DNA of 64,000 bases from Podocnemis expansa (Eukaryota > Chordata > Testudines > Podocnemididae), in contig ML682090.1 in the NCBI GenBank assembly GCA_007922195.1, forward strand, positions 1,193,956-1,257,955. Direction: 5' to 3'. Shown piece by piece: positions 1 through 12,900 of the stretch (position 1 is its first letter; each line of letters starts with the position of its first letter). The notes below the pieces were generated by a model, which was given only the letters and a program-made list of their open reading frames with translations, was not told where the DNA came from and did not search any database. Position numbers and translations under genes: made by a program.

Positions 1-720
1 GGGGGATCCCTCCAAATCTCTGGGGTGCACATGTGTAGGGGGATCTCTCCAAATCTTTGGGGTGCACAGGTGTAAGGGGGAGCCCTCCAAATCTCTGGCA
101 TGCACAGGTGTAGGGAGGAGGCCTCCAAATCTCTGGGGTATACAGGTGTAGGGGGGTAGGTCTCCAGATCCCTGGGTGCACAGATATATGTGGGGAGTCC
201 TCCAAATTCCTGGGGTGAATGGCAGAGCTGCTGAGAGACCCCCACAGTCCTGGGGGCAAAGGGCATATGGAGAGCCTGCCCAAATCCTTAGGGTAAATGA
301 GGCAGCCATGGGGGTTTCACTGTCCCCCCTCAAGTCCCAGGAGATAGATAACACGGGAGGTTGTCTTATTACGTAGCCCCTCGGATTCTGGAGGTGCAGG
401 GGGGTTGCTATCGCTGCTCTGCAGATTCCTGGTTTTGAATAACAGGAGACATAAAGATTTCACTTTGCCCCCCTCCTAAATCTCTGAGTGGGATTAAGGG
501 GAAGATTGGGGACGTTTCAGCCCAACCCATTACATGGGAGGAATTGGTGTGAGTCCCTCCTCTGTCACTCCACAAGTTACAGGGAGGTATGGAAGGATGG
601 GGTCAGGTACTTGTTGTACAGCCTCCTCCTCCCCAAATTCCAGATGAAGACAAAGTAGGGAATTGGGGTTCACTCATTAGTGCCCCCTCTCCAGCCTCCT
701 GGGGAGCTCTGCTCAGCCAA
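1..720. repeat. Decaying minisatellite, about 38-bp unit
   Basis: At least six tandem units with a TCCAAATCTCTGGGGTGCA-like core start near positions 11, 48, 86, 124, 163 and 201, giving a spacing of 37-39 bp. Beyond about 235 the units drift and lengthen but still show CTCC..ATTCCTGGGG-like cores to about 700. The short frames here are by-products of the repeat and show no protein signature. The array probably extends left of the window. Confidence 0.85.
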
Positions 721-933
721 CTCATCTGGCTAGCTCAGGTCCTGGAAAGTGAAGCTATGGTACCCACCACTTCTAGCCATTTTGTACATCCCGCAGCAAA
801 GCTTATCTGTGGATTTGGTTTTACCTGGTTCTTAGAAGGAAACCTGATGGGGAATGAAGGTTAAAAATTGTAGTATCCCTACCAGGAAGGAATAACTAGA
901 TTGTAGTGTAAGCTCATCTCTTTGTGATTTCAG

Positions 934-3900
934 ATTCCTCCCTCAAAATGCCATTACTTGAAAAACAGGGTAAGGTCTGATCATCTAGTTTTTGAATGTG
1001 TATGTGTGGTATCTTGCATAACAAGGGACGAGGCCAAAAGGACTGCTTTGAATTTAACTCTTCAGGAATGATGTACACCAAACTAATCAGGTTCAACCTC
1101 TTCAATCAGTAATTTATTTGCAACCTCACATTAGAAACAACAGCCAACCACAGATGAGAATTTAAGGGTTGATTCTTCTGGTGCTGAGCACACTCAACCC
1201 TTAATATTGTCATCCTGCAAACCGTGGTCCTGATCCTGTAATCTGGGGCACATAGGCAGATCTCTCTTCCTGCATGGAGCTTCATGAAGTGAATGTAAGG
1301 GGGCAAGGGTTTGCCCACCTGAACAACTTACAGGATTGAGGTCTATATAGCTTTTGCTTTAAAGCGATGGGCTTGTGTGACACTTTTTCTGCTGTTATTC
1401 CTGATTGTGACTTTTTAGAGCTATTCTGTTCATTAAAATGTAATCGTATAATGTATGCATGTTTCATACAGAAAATGGTGAGCAGGTGCTGGTGAAAAAT
1501 GAAACCTATTTGCAAATCTTGTAAGTATCTTTTCTGAGTAGCTGAGCTCCTTCGTGTGCTTTGCCTTTGTACTTTAGCTCACTTTTTTCATTTGATTACA
1601 TTTAATGTACATCAAAATATATTTTAAAATGAGAATATAGTCTAAAATTTCTTTATTTTGTAGGAAGAATAGGGACCAGAGAAAGAGACTTGTACATGAA
1701 ATCTGCTCATTTTTAGACAGCAGTCAGTCTGTAAGTAATACATAAAAAAAATTCTTGAAGACATTTATAGATACATTATTAATGTGAAAACTGAGATTCA
1801 TGTATGTTGTTGAGACGGTGAGGTTTGGTCCATACGCTGCTTTCAGATCAGTATAACATGTTTAGTAGGAGTGCCGGGGTTTGTCTGTTTTTTTGTTTTG
1901 TTTTCTGACTAATATACTGTAGTTATATTGTACATTCCCTAGAGTGAATGCACTTACACTAATACAAAGGTGTGTTATATTGCATCCACACAAGGGAGGT
2001 TGTACTGCTATTTTTTATACTGGTATAGTTAAAGCACTCAACTTTTGTGTGTAGACAAGACCTTGTTTTGCTAAAAATGTTCAACAGATAACATAAAGAA
2101 TCAGAACCAGCAGGCAAGTAATTGTATGTGTGAAGAGATACAGTGAAAGTGTTCAAGCCAAAAAGTCTCCTTCCTCACTCCCTTTCTGTAAAATTGGCCT
2201 GTTTCCCTTCAGTGTGTGGGGGGCAGGCTAGAGAGGGGAATTCAGTAGCATCTCCAGCATAGGGCAGACCAGCAGTCTTAAAAACCCGGTTTATAGTTTG
2301 AACAACTGACCAGGGTACCTCAGTTGGAAAGCAGTGGGAATGGTGCAGGTTTCCTGTGAATGGGATTAAGGCAGGCCGGTGTCTCGAATTCACGGCCCCT
2401 AAAGTTATTTCCTGAGGCCTGCAACAACACTTGGAATTTCTGAAATAATAGATAATGCAAAATTTAAAGTGTGTTTACTGACTTACTCTTTGTCTTCCTG
2501 ATGATACCTCCACCTTGAAGGGAAGAAATTTTTACCTACTTACTTTTGGCATATATATGTTATTCATTTTTTTCATTTTCACTATACTCTGTATCGTTGT
2601 ATGAAAAGGTTTCAGTGGTGCAGCCCTCAGGCTAACGTCCATGTTCTCGTGCAGCCATCATGGTGATTTGAGTTTGAGACCCTTGGGTTAAGGGATAAGA
2701 GGGGCAGGAGAGGTACTGCAACTTGCGCAATCAGCTCTTGAGTGGGAAGCTGGGTTACAGGACTACAGCTTGCTTCCAAGCCTGTCTCAGCTCCTCTGGA
2801 TCCCGCCTGCTGCTCCCTAGCCTGATTCTCTTTCCCATGCTGGGGACAGCTTCAGCTCTTCTGGGTCCAGCTCTTACCCCTACCACAGATTCATGCAAGT
2901 TTACATATGGTAGAGCCCACTGCAGGAGCACTTTTGCCTCTCCCCTCACTGCCCTGGGTTCCAGCGTCCTTGATCGGATCTCTCCTGTTCTCTGCCTATG
3001 GCACACAATATTTTAGTCTACCTCAAGTTATTGGGCTCAATATAGGGGTAGCTGGTTGAAACCGAATGGCCAATGATACACAGGTAGTCTGACTAGAATG
3101 ATTCAATGGTCTTAAACTCAATGAAGAAGGGATTTTTTTTGGTAGCATGGCACGAATATCTGCATGACACTGAGGAAGGAGTAAACATCACAACATTTGT
3201 TATGTTTTTTCACTGGCTTCATTTTTGTGATCCATCTGGGTAAAAGCATTCTGCTAATTACATTATACTTTTAAAACAATGGCCCTGTTCCTGAAATAAA
3301 TTCTGTGTAGAATTTGGCTCTTGCATAGAGTTCCACTGAAGTGACATCACAGGATTGGAGTCTGTGTGAATACAGTATTTATTAACCCAATGTGATTATA
3401 ATATTCATTCAACAGCACTAAAAGAGTTAACTTTTTAAAAGCTGTTTACAGCATATACGTAATTTATAAAATTAAGGGCACTATTACAGGTGCTTTAAAA
3501 TTTGACAACTGTATTGTAATAAGCTCTGAAAATAGCTGACATTAATTTCAAGATCTACAAAAGTAATACAGATGTTAAAATTTTCCTAACACTATTCCTA
3601 ATGCATTTATTTTTCTTTCTTAGGTCCAAGAAATTGATGCTTTGAGGACAGAAAATAGGAAACTAAAAAATGCGGTATATGTTTTACATAAGTGTATTTA
3701 AATGGTTGGGTGGTTAAGAGTCTGACATCTTTCTCTGGTTGCTCAGGGAGTACATATAGAAATCACTGAGCTACTTCTGTATTTTCAATAAATAGAAATT
3801 TCAGTGTTAATGTTTCTGTATTTGTGCCTCACAGTATTTTCATTCTGTTTTGTTTTCATTAGAACTCAAGGCTGCGATATAAAACTAAAGGTACATAATC

Positions 3901-6900
3901 TAAAAAGAACCTAAAAGTTTCCCAACTAGATCATTATAGATATTAGAAATAGGATGAAGATGAAATATGTATGTCTGAAAAGACTTACCGGTACATGCGA
4001 AATTGTAGGAGAAAAATGATGAAAATGAGGAAATTGGACATCTATTTTAAAATTAACCATTGATAAAATTGAATTAGACTTGAAGGTGTATACTGTGTCC
4101 AAAATGTATAAACTTAGATGCCTTAAATTAAGCATCTAATATGTGCCCTGAGCTTCAGAGGTGAGCACATCTCTCCTATAAGGCAGTGGAACTTCGCATA
4201 GAAACCCATGGTTAAGGTACGGCTGTATTACACCCCAGTTTTACAAAGTGTAATGTGCAGGCAGATGACTGTACCTGCGTGGAACCACACAGAAGATAAC
4301 ATGTAGCACACCTCATTTCACAGGATCAGGGCCTTAAATTGTTTGTAGACAGACTTAGCAAAAGACAAAAATGTTCATGAAAAATAAATTATCTGTGGGA
4401 AAATTTCCTTAGATCTTTTACTGTTGTAAAGTAATGGGGACTTTTATTGAGTTTGAGAAACAGAACATTTTTCTTTTGATTATTCCCCTTTTTTCTCCAT
4501 CTTCTTCCTAGATTGGGCATTAAAGAAAGAAGAATATGAAAAGTAAGGCTGGTGCTCTACGGTTTTCATACACTGGGTTTAAAATGGTACACACCTGTTA
4601 TAAAATGTATTTGTTTTCAGGAGCACTTCCCAGTCTTGCAAAAACTGGATTTATCCCTGTCTGAGTTTGTTTAGAAAAATCTCTTCCTTTGTGCGCTTGT
4701 TTTGCAGCTGATTTCCACTTAAATAACATTTTTTTTGCTTGTTTTCCTTTTTTTCTACATGGGATGAAATTAAACAAATGCAAATTTAGATTAAATAGTA
4801 GGAAAACTTTAAGTTCTGATATACTGTTGAATTACCAGGGCCTTTGCTTAAGAGTCACTGAAGAGTAAACATAAGAATGCATTGGAGAACTTGTCATAAG
4901 ATAAGATTACTTTATTGGGACTTGAGCACATGCTTAAAATTAAGAATGAATTTAAATGCTCTGATAAATCTAGGTCATAGGAACATCCTGCATGAGCCAG
5001 GATGAGACAATAGACAAAATTCACCCCCCTCCCACCTCCAGAACAGGTGGGCCACCTAAACTTCTATAGCTAATTTAAGTCCTATTTAAACCCATAGCAG
5101 GAAACTTAAAAGGACTTGTGATTCTGTTCTCTGAGGTCAATGAATTTCAAATAAATGAATAAATGTTTCCAATTTTCTAGCTGCTGTGGTTGCAAGATAA
5201 ACTGATGTCTTCATCAATTTTGTACATTAAAATACTTCTGATGAGTGATGTGTACTTGCATTTTGCTTTGTTTCCAAAGTGAGATAGAAAGACTTTCTGG
5301 CGAGATATCTAATTACTTAAATGTCACCAATTTCTGGGTGAGTATATCACTATTATTACCCCTCTTGATTATGTGGTTGTGCTGTCAGCTAGAGTGATAT
5401 AAAAATAGTCAAGACTAAATGAAATAAGCCTTGACAAGGACTGGAGTTTATTCCATTTCTTTATGGAGTTTAGAACACTATTGGAGACAGATGGAAGAAA
5501 ATATGCATCCCAAAATGAAGCAAAGAAAGCTCAATTATGAATCTTTCCTTTTTTCAGTGCCTACGTTAGGGAAACAAATGCTAGTGATACAGTTAGGAGT
5601 GTAGCACTTCTGGTTATGTCCTAAAGGGTTTTTTTATGGCTTACTTTTTCTGATTGACTGTGAAATTAACTATTTTTCCCCTTTAGTATGAAGAATCAGA
5701 GCTTTTGAATGGCCCAGGTATGTTATATTTAGTGATCACCAGGACCATCTAAGATAGTTATAAAAGCATTTTCCTCTGTCTGGTTGTTGCTTTTTTTCTT
5801 TGTTTATTACAAGGCTACCTGTAGTGTATACCTCAGCTATCTTATATCTTGCTATAATTTTCCTGGGTTTGTACTGAAAATCCAATATTAGGAGTGTGAA
5901 CAGAAGCATGCTAACTTAAAACATATGATAAAGTAAATAATGTGAATGCAGTGTTAAGACTGAGACATCATGCACGAACAATTCAGGAAATTCTAACGTT
6001 AACAAGAAGACCGTAATATGTTTGTACATTTAACAGATAAGAGAGCACCAAGGGAGCCAACCAGACATGTGAGGTGAGTGATGGAGCAGGTTAAGGAAAT
6101 GATGTGAGATAATACCATGGTGTCATCATTCCCCAGAGAACAGTATTTGAGCTGAATAACTCTCAGGTGAACTTTCTAAGGACAGATTGTGTCTAATTTT
6201 CAGAGATGCTGAGCAATCACAGTTGTCCTGGACTTAAACTGAAGTGTTGGGTGATGAGTGTTACTGCAAGTCTGTTTTGTGCCGTCTCAGCACCCAAAAC
6301 TGATAGTCACATTTGAAGCTTTTGTCTTTGAAATGTTTAGATACAGACTGTAAAATGCATTTTGTGTTTTAAAAGGGGCTTGTTTTAAAAAGGCTGCAAT
6401 TCCTCTTCAGCCTTATTGAGCTGTGGATTTTAATAATGAATTACCTATATTTAGCAATATATTTGTATGAGTCTAGGGCAAATAGCAAGTTAAATATAAA
6501 CATTCTGAGGTTTTTAATATTATAAATCTGTAAAAGCTGCTGTTTAAGTGCAAGAAAGATCAGTAATGTACTTGTATTTTATATTCTACAGCAGTCAGAC
6601 AGAGGGCACCCTTGCATCTGAGAAAAGGTAATAGCTGTTCATCTAAGTAATTTAAACTAATTTAAATGCTGTTTTTGTGCTACTTACACTAACTACAGGG
6701 ATTAAGTATCAAAGGGCAGCCATGTTAGTCTAGTTTGGCGAAACAAACAAGGAGTCCTCGGGCACTTTTAAAGTGGGATTTTCTCCCACGAAAGCTCTTG
6801 CAATAAGTAAATTTGTTAGTCTTTAAAAGTGCCCCAGGACTCCTTGTTTGTACTACTGAGAGTTTCCATGTGGAATTAAGTGACCCAGCCTTCCTTCACC

Positions 6901-9900
6901 AAAGGGATTTTGTAAAGCAGTGGCTCTCAGCTAGTGGTCCATATATCCAGGGGGGTCCTTGGCAGTCTGCCAGGGAGTTTGTCAACTCATCTAGATATTT
7001 GTCTAGTTTACAGTAGGCCATGTGAAAAGCACTAACAAAGTCAGTCCAAACTAAAATTACATACAGACAAAATGAGAAGGTAAGTAATTTTTCAGTAACA
7101 GTGTGCTGTGGCACTTGTATTTTTATGTTTGGTTTTGAAAGCAAGTAGTTTTTAAATGAGGCGAAACTTGGGGTGTGCAATACAAATCAGACTCCTGTAA
7201 GGGGTGCGGTAGTTTGGTTAGGTTGAAAACCACTGAAGGACCTGCACTGTCCAAAGAGTGGATGATGATGGCTGGGGATAGACATGGTTAGAGTGTTTCA
7301 GGTCACCCCCTTAGCAGCTATTGGGACGATTGGTGAGAAACTGCCAAGGGGTTTTAAAAGTAGTAAGTACCACAAGCTGTGTCATTACTATGTACCCTCC
7401 CTTCTGAATGACAAGGAGTGTCATTTTCCCTCTGAGGCAGTTTAGTGAAGATCAATAGGGGAAATAATAAGCAAAAGTGAATTATAAGCTGGTAAATATA
7501 AGATCTGCTAGGCAGAGTCTTTTGGAAATGCCTGGACAGAATTAGGGAGGACTTGTATGTAACTGAGATAGATGGGTCTCTAAATCTGTGTGTGCATAGT
7601 AATAGCTATTTCCTTCAGATACCTTAAGAGATGAACTTTAAACTATATTGGGAGTTGTATTGGGGAGTTCAGCCTTCCAGCTGCCTTCACTCTTTGAAAG
7701 TTGCACAACTGAATCTGTGTGTTATACTAAAATGTTTCTAAGTATGCAACCAGCTCCTAGTATGAGAGCGGCCTACAAATTAGAACCCAGCATTGGAATT
7801 AAGGCAATCTTGTTTCTGCCACCCACTCACTGTCTGGCACAGACCAAGTCTCTTATTCCTCATTTTTCCTGTTTACAAAATAGGAATGACAACACTACCC
7901 CCACCCTTCTACTGAGCTTTGACATGCTCTGATGAAAAGTGCAATAAAAATGTCATTTTGTTATAAAGTTGTCAATAAGACACTTAGGCTACGTCTACAC
8001 TACAAGAGTTAATTCAAATTAACAAAGTTGAACTAATAAGTTCGACCTTAATTAAAACTAAACCCGACTTTAGTAAGTCAAATTTATTTAATTTGAATTA
8101 AGGCTTAGTCCTGGTCTCCATTGCCCTTAGTTTGAACTAAGAATCAAGCTAAGCACTTAATTGAAATAAATGCAGATGTTACTAATTTGAACTAAGCTTT
8201 CATTAGTTTGAATTAAGGAATTCCTTAATTCTAACTAGTGAAAATCTATGGTGGACTGGGACTGTTAGTTTGAATTAAGTCTCCTTAATTCGAACTAACT
8301 TGCCAGTATAGACACACCTGTAGTGAACTATACTGATTCATCAGCATCGAAACTTTTTGCCTCCCCCACAGATGTGCAGTAGATCTTTTGGGTTTAGAAT
8401 TAGATCTACATTGCCATTCTCTCAATTGCATTGATCTGAGGGAGCATTATTAAATAAATGGGGATGGTTTAGTGGTCCAAGTAACTGATTTGCAATTACC
8501 AGGCTTCCTGTGAACGCAGATTCAGATTTGCTGAGGTTCATACCTGCAAATGCTTGGAATTTAGGAAATCTGAGTTCAGTTCCTGGCTCTGCCATAGACT
8601 CCCCATGAGTGACCTTGAGCAAGTTACTTAATGTGTCTGTGCTTCAGTTCCCTGTCTGTAAAATAAGGTTAATAGCACTGTTCTATGTGTAACACCCACG
8701 TAACCAGATTGAGTCTGCCTTGCAGGCAGCTCTGACCAGAGAAAGGGTGTGCACGCGAAGACAGCAAGGAGAGCCCCTTTGCCCCAGGGGCACCTGTTCC
8801 AAACCCCCAGAGTGACCACACACACTGGGATAGCGCAGGGATTATGGGAATGGGGAAGGTTTATTTACAGAGGTGCAAAGGGGAAACCAACAGGGGAGAT
8901 GGGGCAGCAGTGACACAGAGTAAACAGCTAACACAGGGCCCTGCAAGGCCCAACAATGCAGCAGGCTGGAGGCAGACGTGAGCTCAGCTTCTGCACCATG
9001 AGTTCAGGAGTCCCAGCACAGTTCCAGTCCAGTGTTCAGTCCAGCAACTCCTAGTCTTCGGCGCCAGCACTTTCCCAGCAAAAGAAAACCCTCTGATGTC
9101 TCTTCTGCCACTCTCTGCGAACCCAGAGCGGCCCCCTCCCCACTTAACTAACTGCAACCTCCCCCCTGAGTGCCAGGTGCTGTACTCACGGCCCCACAGC
9201 TCCAGATGGCCGGTCACTGGATGCTGCTCTGTCCTTGGGCGACTCTCCCCAGCACAGCGTCCTTCTGTGGGTGCTGGCCTGGCATCCCAGGTCAGGTGCT
9301 CTGTCTTCCCTGGCTTCAGCCGGGGCCTCTCCCCCCCTCTTCCTCCTTCCCAGGCCTCCAGCTGCAGCCCCAGCCCCCTCCTCAGCTCCACAACCTCTCT
9401 CACATGGCAAAAATTTAAAGAGACCATGCTCCTTAAAACTCCAGGGGGGTTACACTCTCCCCCCCTCCAAAAGAAAAGGATCCTTGGTATCCCCAACAAG
9501 GAGGGCAGTTTCAGTCCATGGATTCCCTGCAGGAGACCCAGGGCCCCCACTGGTCAGGAGTATCGCAATTGTCCAACTCTTGGGAGACTGAGGGGTGGAA
9601 CAGGTTTCCTGTGAGGCAACTCACCCCCCGGGGTACTCCAGAGATTTTTACTTCACTAGGTTCTCCCAACCGATCATATGTCAGCACACACCTTGGCTTC
9701 CCTTCCCTGGAGGAGTGTCTAAGTTGGCTGGCAGGCATCGACTGCTGTGGCACTATTGAACATGGGGGCATGGTGACAGATCCTTGAGGTGTAAAAGCAG
9801 GGGCATCTGGATCATTGTTCCCTCTAAGGGGAGAGGGCAGCTGAGCAACTCCGGTTGCTCGCTGTGCTCCCCCGCGGGGCCCGCTGCACAGCCCCTCCCC

Positions 9901-12900
9901 CCGCTCCTGACAGCCCCCTCGCTGCTCCCACTCAGCCCCCCCTCCTGGCAGCCCGCCCGCTCCTGCTTGCCCCCCCGCTGCTCCTGACAGCCCCCCCTGC
10001 TCGCCTCCCCTCCTGACAGCTCCCCGCTCGCCCCCTCTGCTCCCGCTCGGCCCCCCCCCCCACTTATCTTGGAGCTAGACTGGAGCCAGAGGGCCCAGCC
10101 ATAACTCCCGGGCCAGAGGAGCTCTACAGAGCATGCCCAGATTTTCTGGGCATGCTCCGTTGGAGCTTCTCTGGGCGGGAGTTTTCAAAACTCCCAGCCC
10201 CAGAGGAGTTCTGTGGAGGCTGCTGCCGGCAGCTTTCGCTCCACTGGCGGCTGTGACAGGCTGCGCCACAGCGCGCCAGCGCAGCTTAGAGGGAACACTG
10301 ATCTGGATCTAAAGTGGCTGTATGGGGTACAGGGTTCTCTTCCTCATCAGGCCCTTGTTGGGTCTCCACAGATTCGGCCACTGAACCCTCTGGGACACCT
10401 ACTGTGGGTTCTTCCCCTTCCCCATCTCTTTGTGCAATGTTGCAAAGGTCTGGTGTGGTTGAAACTTTTCCAAAAGGACATTGTCTGAACACTAGTTCTT
10501 CCTCACTCTCTGAGGAGCCGGGTGTTTGCAAAGTCCTATTATTGCTGCGTTGCTGGGATCGTGTCCAACTTGCAGGACCGGTGGGCTCAGAAACTGTGGG
10601 AACATCCTCATCCTCACTCTCTGAGGCGCTGGGTGTTTGCAAAATCCTGTTATATCTCCGTCATTTGGATCGTGTCCGACTGGCAGGACCAGGGGCCTCA
10701 GAGACTGTGGGATCATCCTCATCGGGAAACAATACCTGTCCAACAGGTAACAGGTGATTCCGGTGTAGAGTTTTAGTGGGGCCACAACTGCCCTCCAGGC
10801 GTATCCGATACACTGGTAGATCTCCCAGTGTCTCCTCAACGACATATGGGTGTGACTCCCAACAATCAGCAATTTTGTGCTTTCCCTGTAATCCCAGATT
10901 TCGGGCCAGCACCCAATCACCAATCTGAAGTTCCTGTTGCCTCACTCGCTGATCATATCGCAATTTGTTCCTTTGATTCTGTTGGCCAGAAGCTTGTGTT
11001 GCTATCCGATATGCCTCCTTCAATTGGTCTTTTAGGTGAGCCACATACTCCAAATATGTTTCAGGGAGTGCCCCATCGGAAGGCACTCCAAAACAGAGGT
11101 CAACTGGCAGCTGTGCCTCTCGACCAAACATCAGCATGTATGGTGTGTAGCCAGTTGCCTCATGCCAAGTGCAGTTATAGGCATGTACCAAGTGCTCCAC
11201 GTGCTGGCTCCAGGATTTCTTCTGGTGAGGCTCTAGGGTTCCCAGCATGTTGAGCAGCGCGCGGTTGAATCGTTCAAGCAGTGGGTCCCCTTGTGGATGA
11301 TAAGGGGTGGTGTGTGATTTTTTGATCCTCATGATTGTACAAAGTTCTTTTATTAATCGACTCTCGAAATCCTGTCCCTGGTCTGAGTGTAGTCTTGCAG
11401 GCAACGCATAGTGAACAAAGAACTTGTCCCACAGGATCTTGGCAACTGTGGAAGCTTTTTGATTTTTTGTTGGATAAGCCTGAGCATAACGAGTAAAATG
11501 ATCGGTTACCACCAGGATATTTGCCGTACCCCAGCGATCAGGCTCTAATGACAAAAAGTCCAGACAGACAAGCTCCATGGGTGCTGAACTTGTGATATTG
11601 ACAAGAGGGGCTGTCTTCTTAGGCAGAGTCTTTCGTCGGATGCATCAGGTACAAGTGTGTACATGGTGGGCAATGTCACGCCCCATCCGGGGCCAATAGA
11701 ACCTTGCCTTAACTAAGGCCTCTAATTGTTCTACTCCCAGGTGACCCATTCGATCATGGCAGGCCTCCAATACACCTTGCCGATACTTTTGTGGTAGTAC
11801 CAACTGCTTTGGGTGAGGTATCAGGGAATGCTTCTTCCCTCGATAAAGTCACCCACCTCGGACCAATAAGCGATCCCATTCCTTCAGCAAAAGGACCTCC
11901 TCTGGATGACTCGGTCAAACACTCTTGGGATCCTTTCCCCTTTCCAATCCATAAAGGACATCCTTCATTCATGGATCAGCCCTCTGGGCATGTTCCACCT
12001 CCCGATCCTTTAGTCTGGGCAATTGAGGATCCTGTACTCTACTAAAACTTGAGTAGGCTATGGGAATGGCTTGTGGGGGCACCCCCAAGCAGTCAATTGC
12101 TCATTCCCCATTGGCCGTGGAGTGTTCCTCCACAACAGATACTCGTTGGCATAAAGCTCTCAATTCAGGGGTACCCACATTCGTCCAGTTATTTGGTGAC
12201 AAGTCTTTAATGTGAAGCTGACGAGACAAGGCATCTGCATCTATGTATGTTCGACCCGGACAATTTTGAAGGGTGAAATCATAAGCAGAGAGTGCCGCTA
12301 ACCACCGATGTCCTGCTACAGATAATTTTGCTGTTGTCTTGATATATGTCAGAGAGTTATTATCAGTCTTTACAATAAACTTTGCTTCATACAGGTAATC
12401 ATGAAACCTCTCTGTCACAGCCCATTTTAACGCCAGGAACGCCACTTGATGAGCAGGGTAGTTTCTCTCTGATGGTGTGAGGCCTCGACTTGCAAAAGCT
12501 ACGGGTCGAAGTTTGTCTTCACGCTCTTGATAAAGGCCAGCTCCTAAACCAGTGTAGCTTGCATCAACATGGAGCTCATATGGCTGAGTGGGGTCAGCAT
12601 ACACCAAAACAGGTGCTTGAGTAAGCTGTTGAATGATGTTATGGAAAGCTGCTTCACATTCAGAAGTCCAGCGCTTTCCGAACGGTGTGCTCACATTGAA
12701 GTATTGGTGCCGGGGTGGTCTGCCCTTTTTCTTATTTGTGGGAGGGTATCCCTTTGTGAGTTCTGTGAGGCCATGCACAATATGGGAATAATTTTTTATG
12801 AACCTGCGATAATAGCCACAGAATCCCAGAAATGATTGTAATTCCTTGAGAGTTGTAGGCGTTGGCCAGGTGGTAACTGCTTTTACCTTCTCTGGGTCTG

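Noticed and set aside
8984..9614. Frames of up to 188 codons across the gypsy 3' LTR
   Set aside because: They lie in LTR sequence, occur on both strands and repeat in the other LTR with changes, so they follow from composition.
10286..11578. A separate short acidic gene after integrase
   Set aside because: It is in the same frame as integrase and separated by a TGA within a tandem repeat, so it is the broken C-terminal end of pol.
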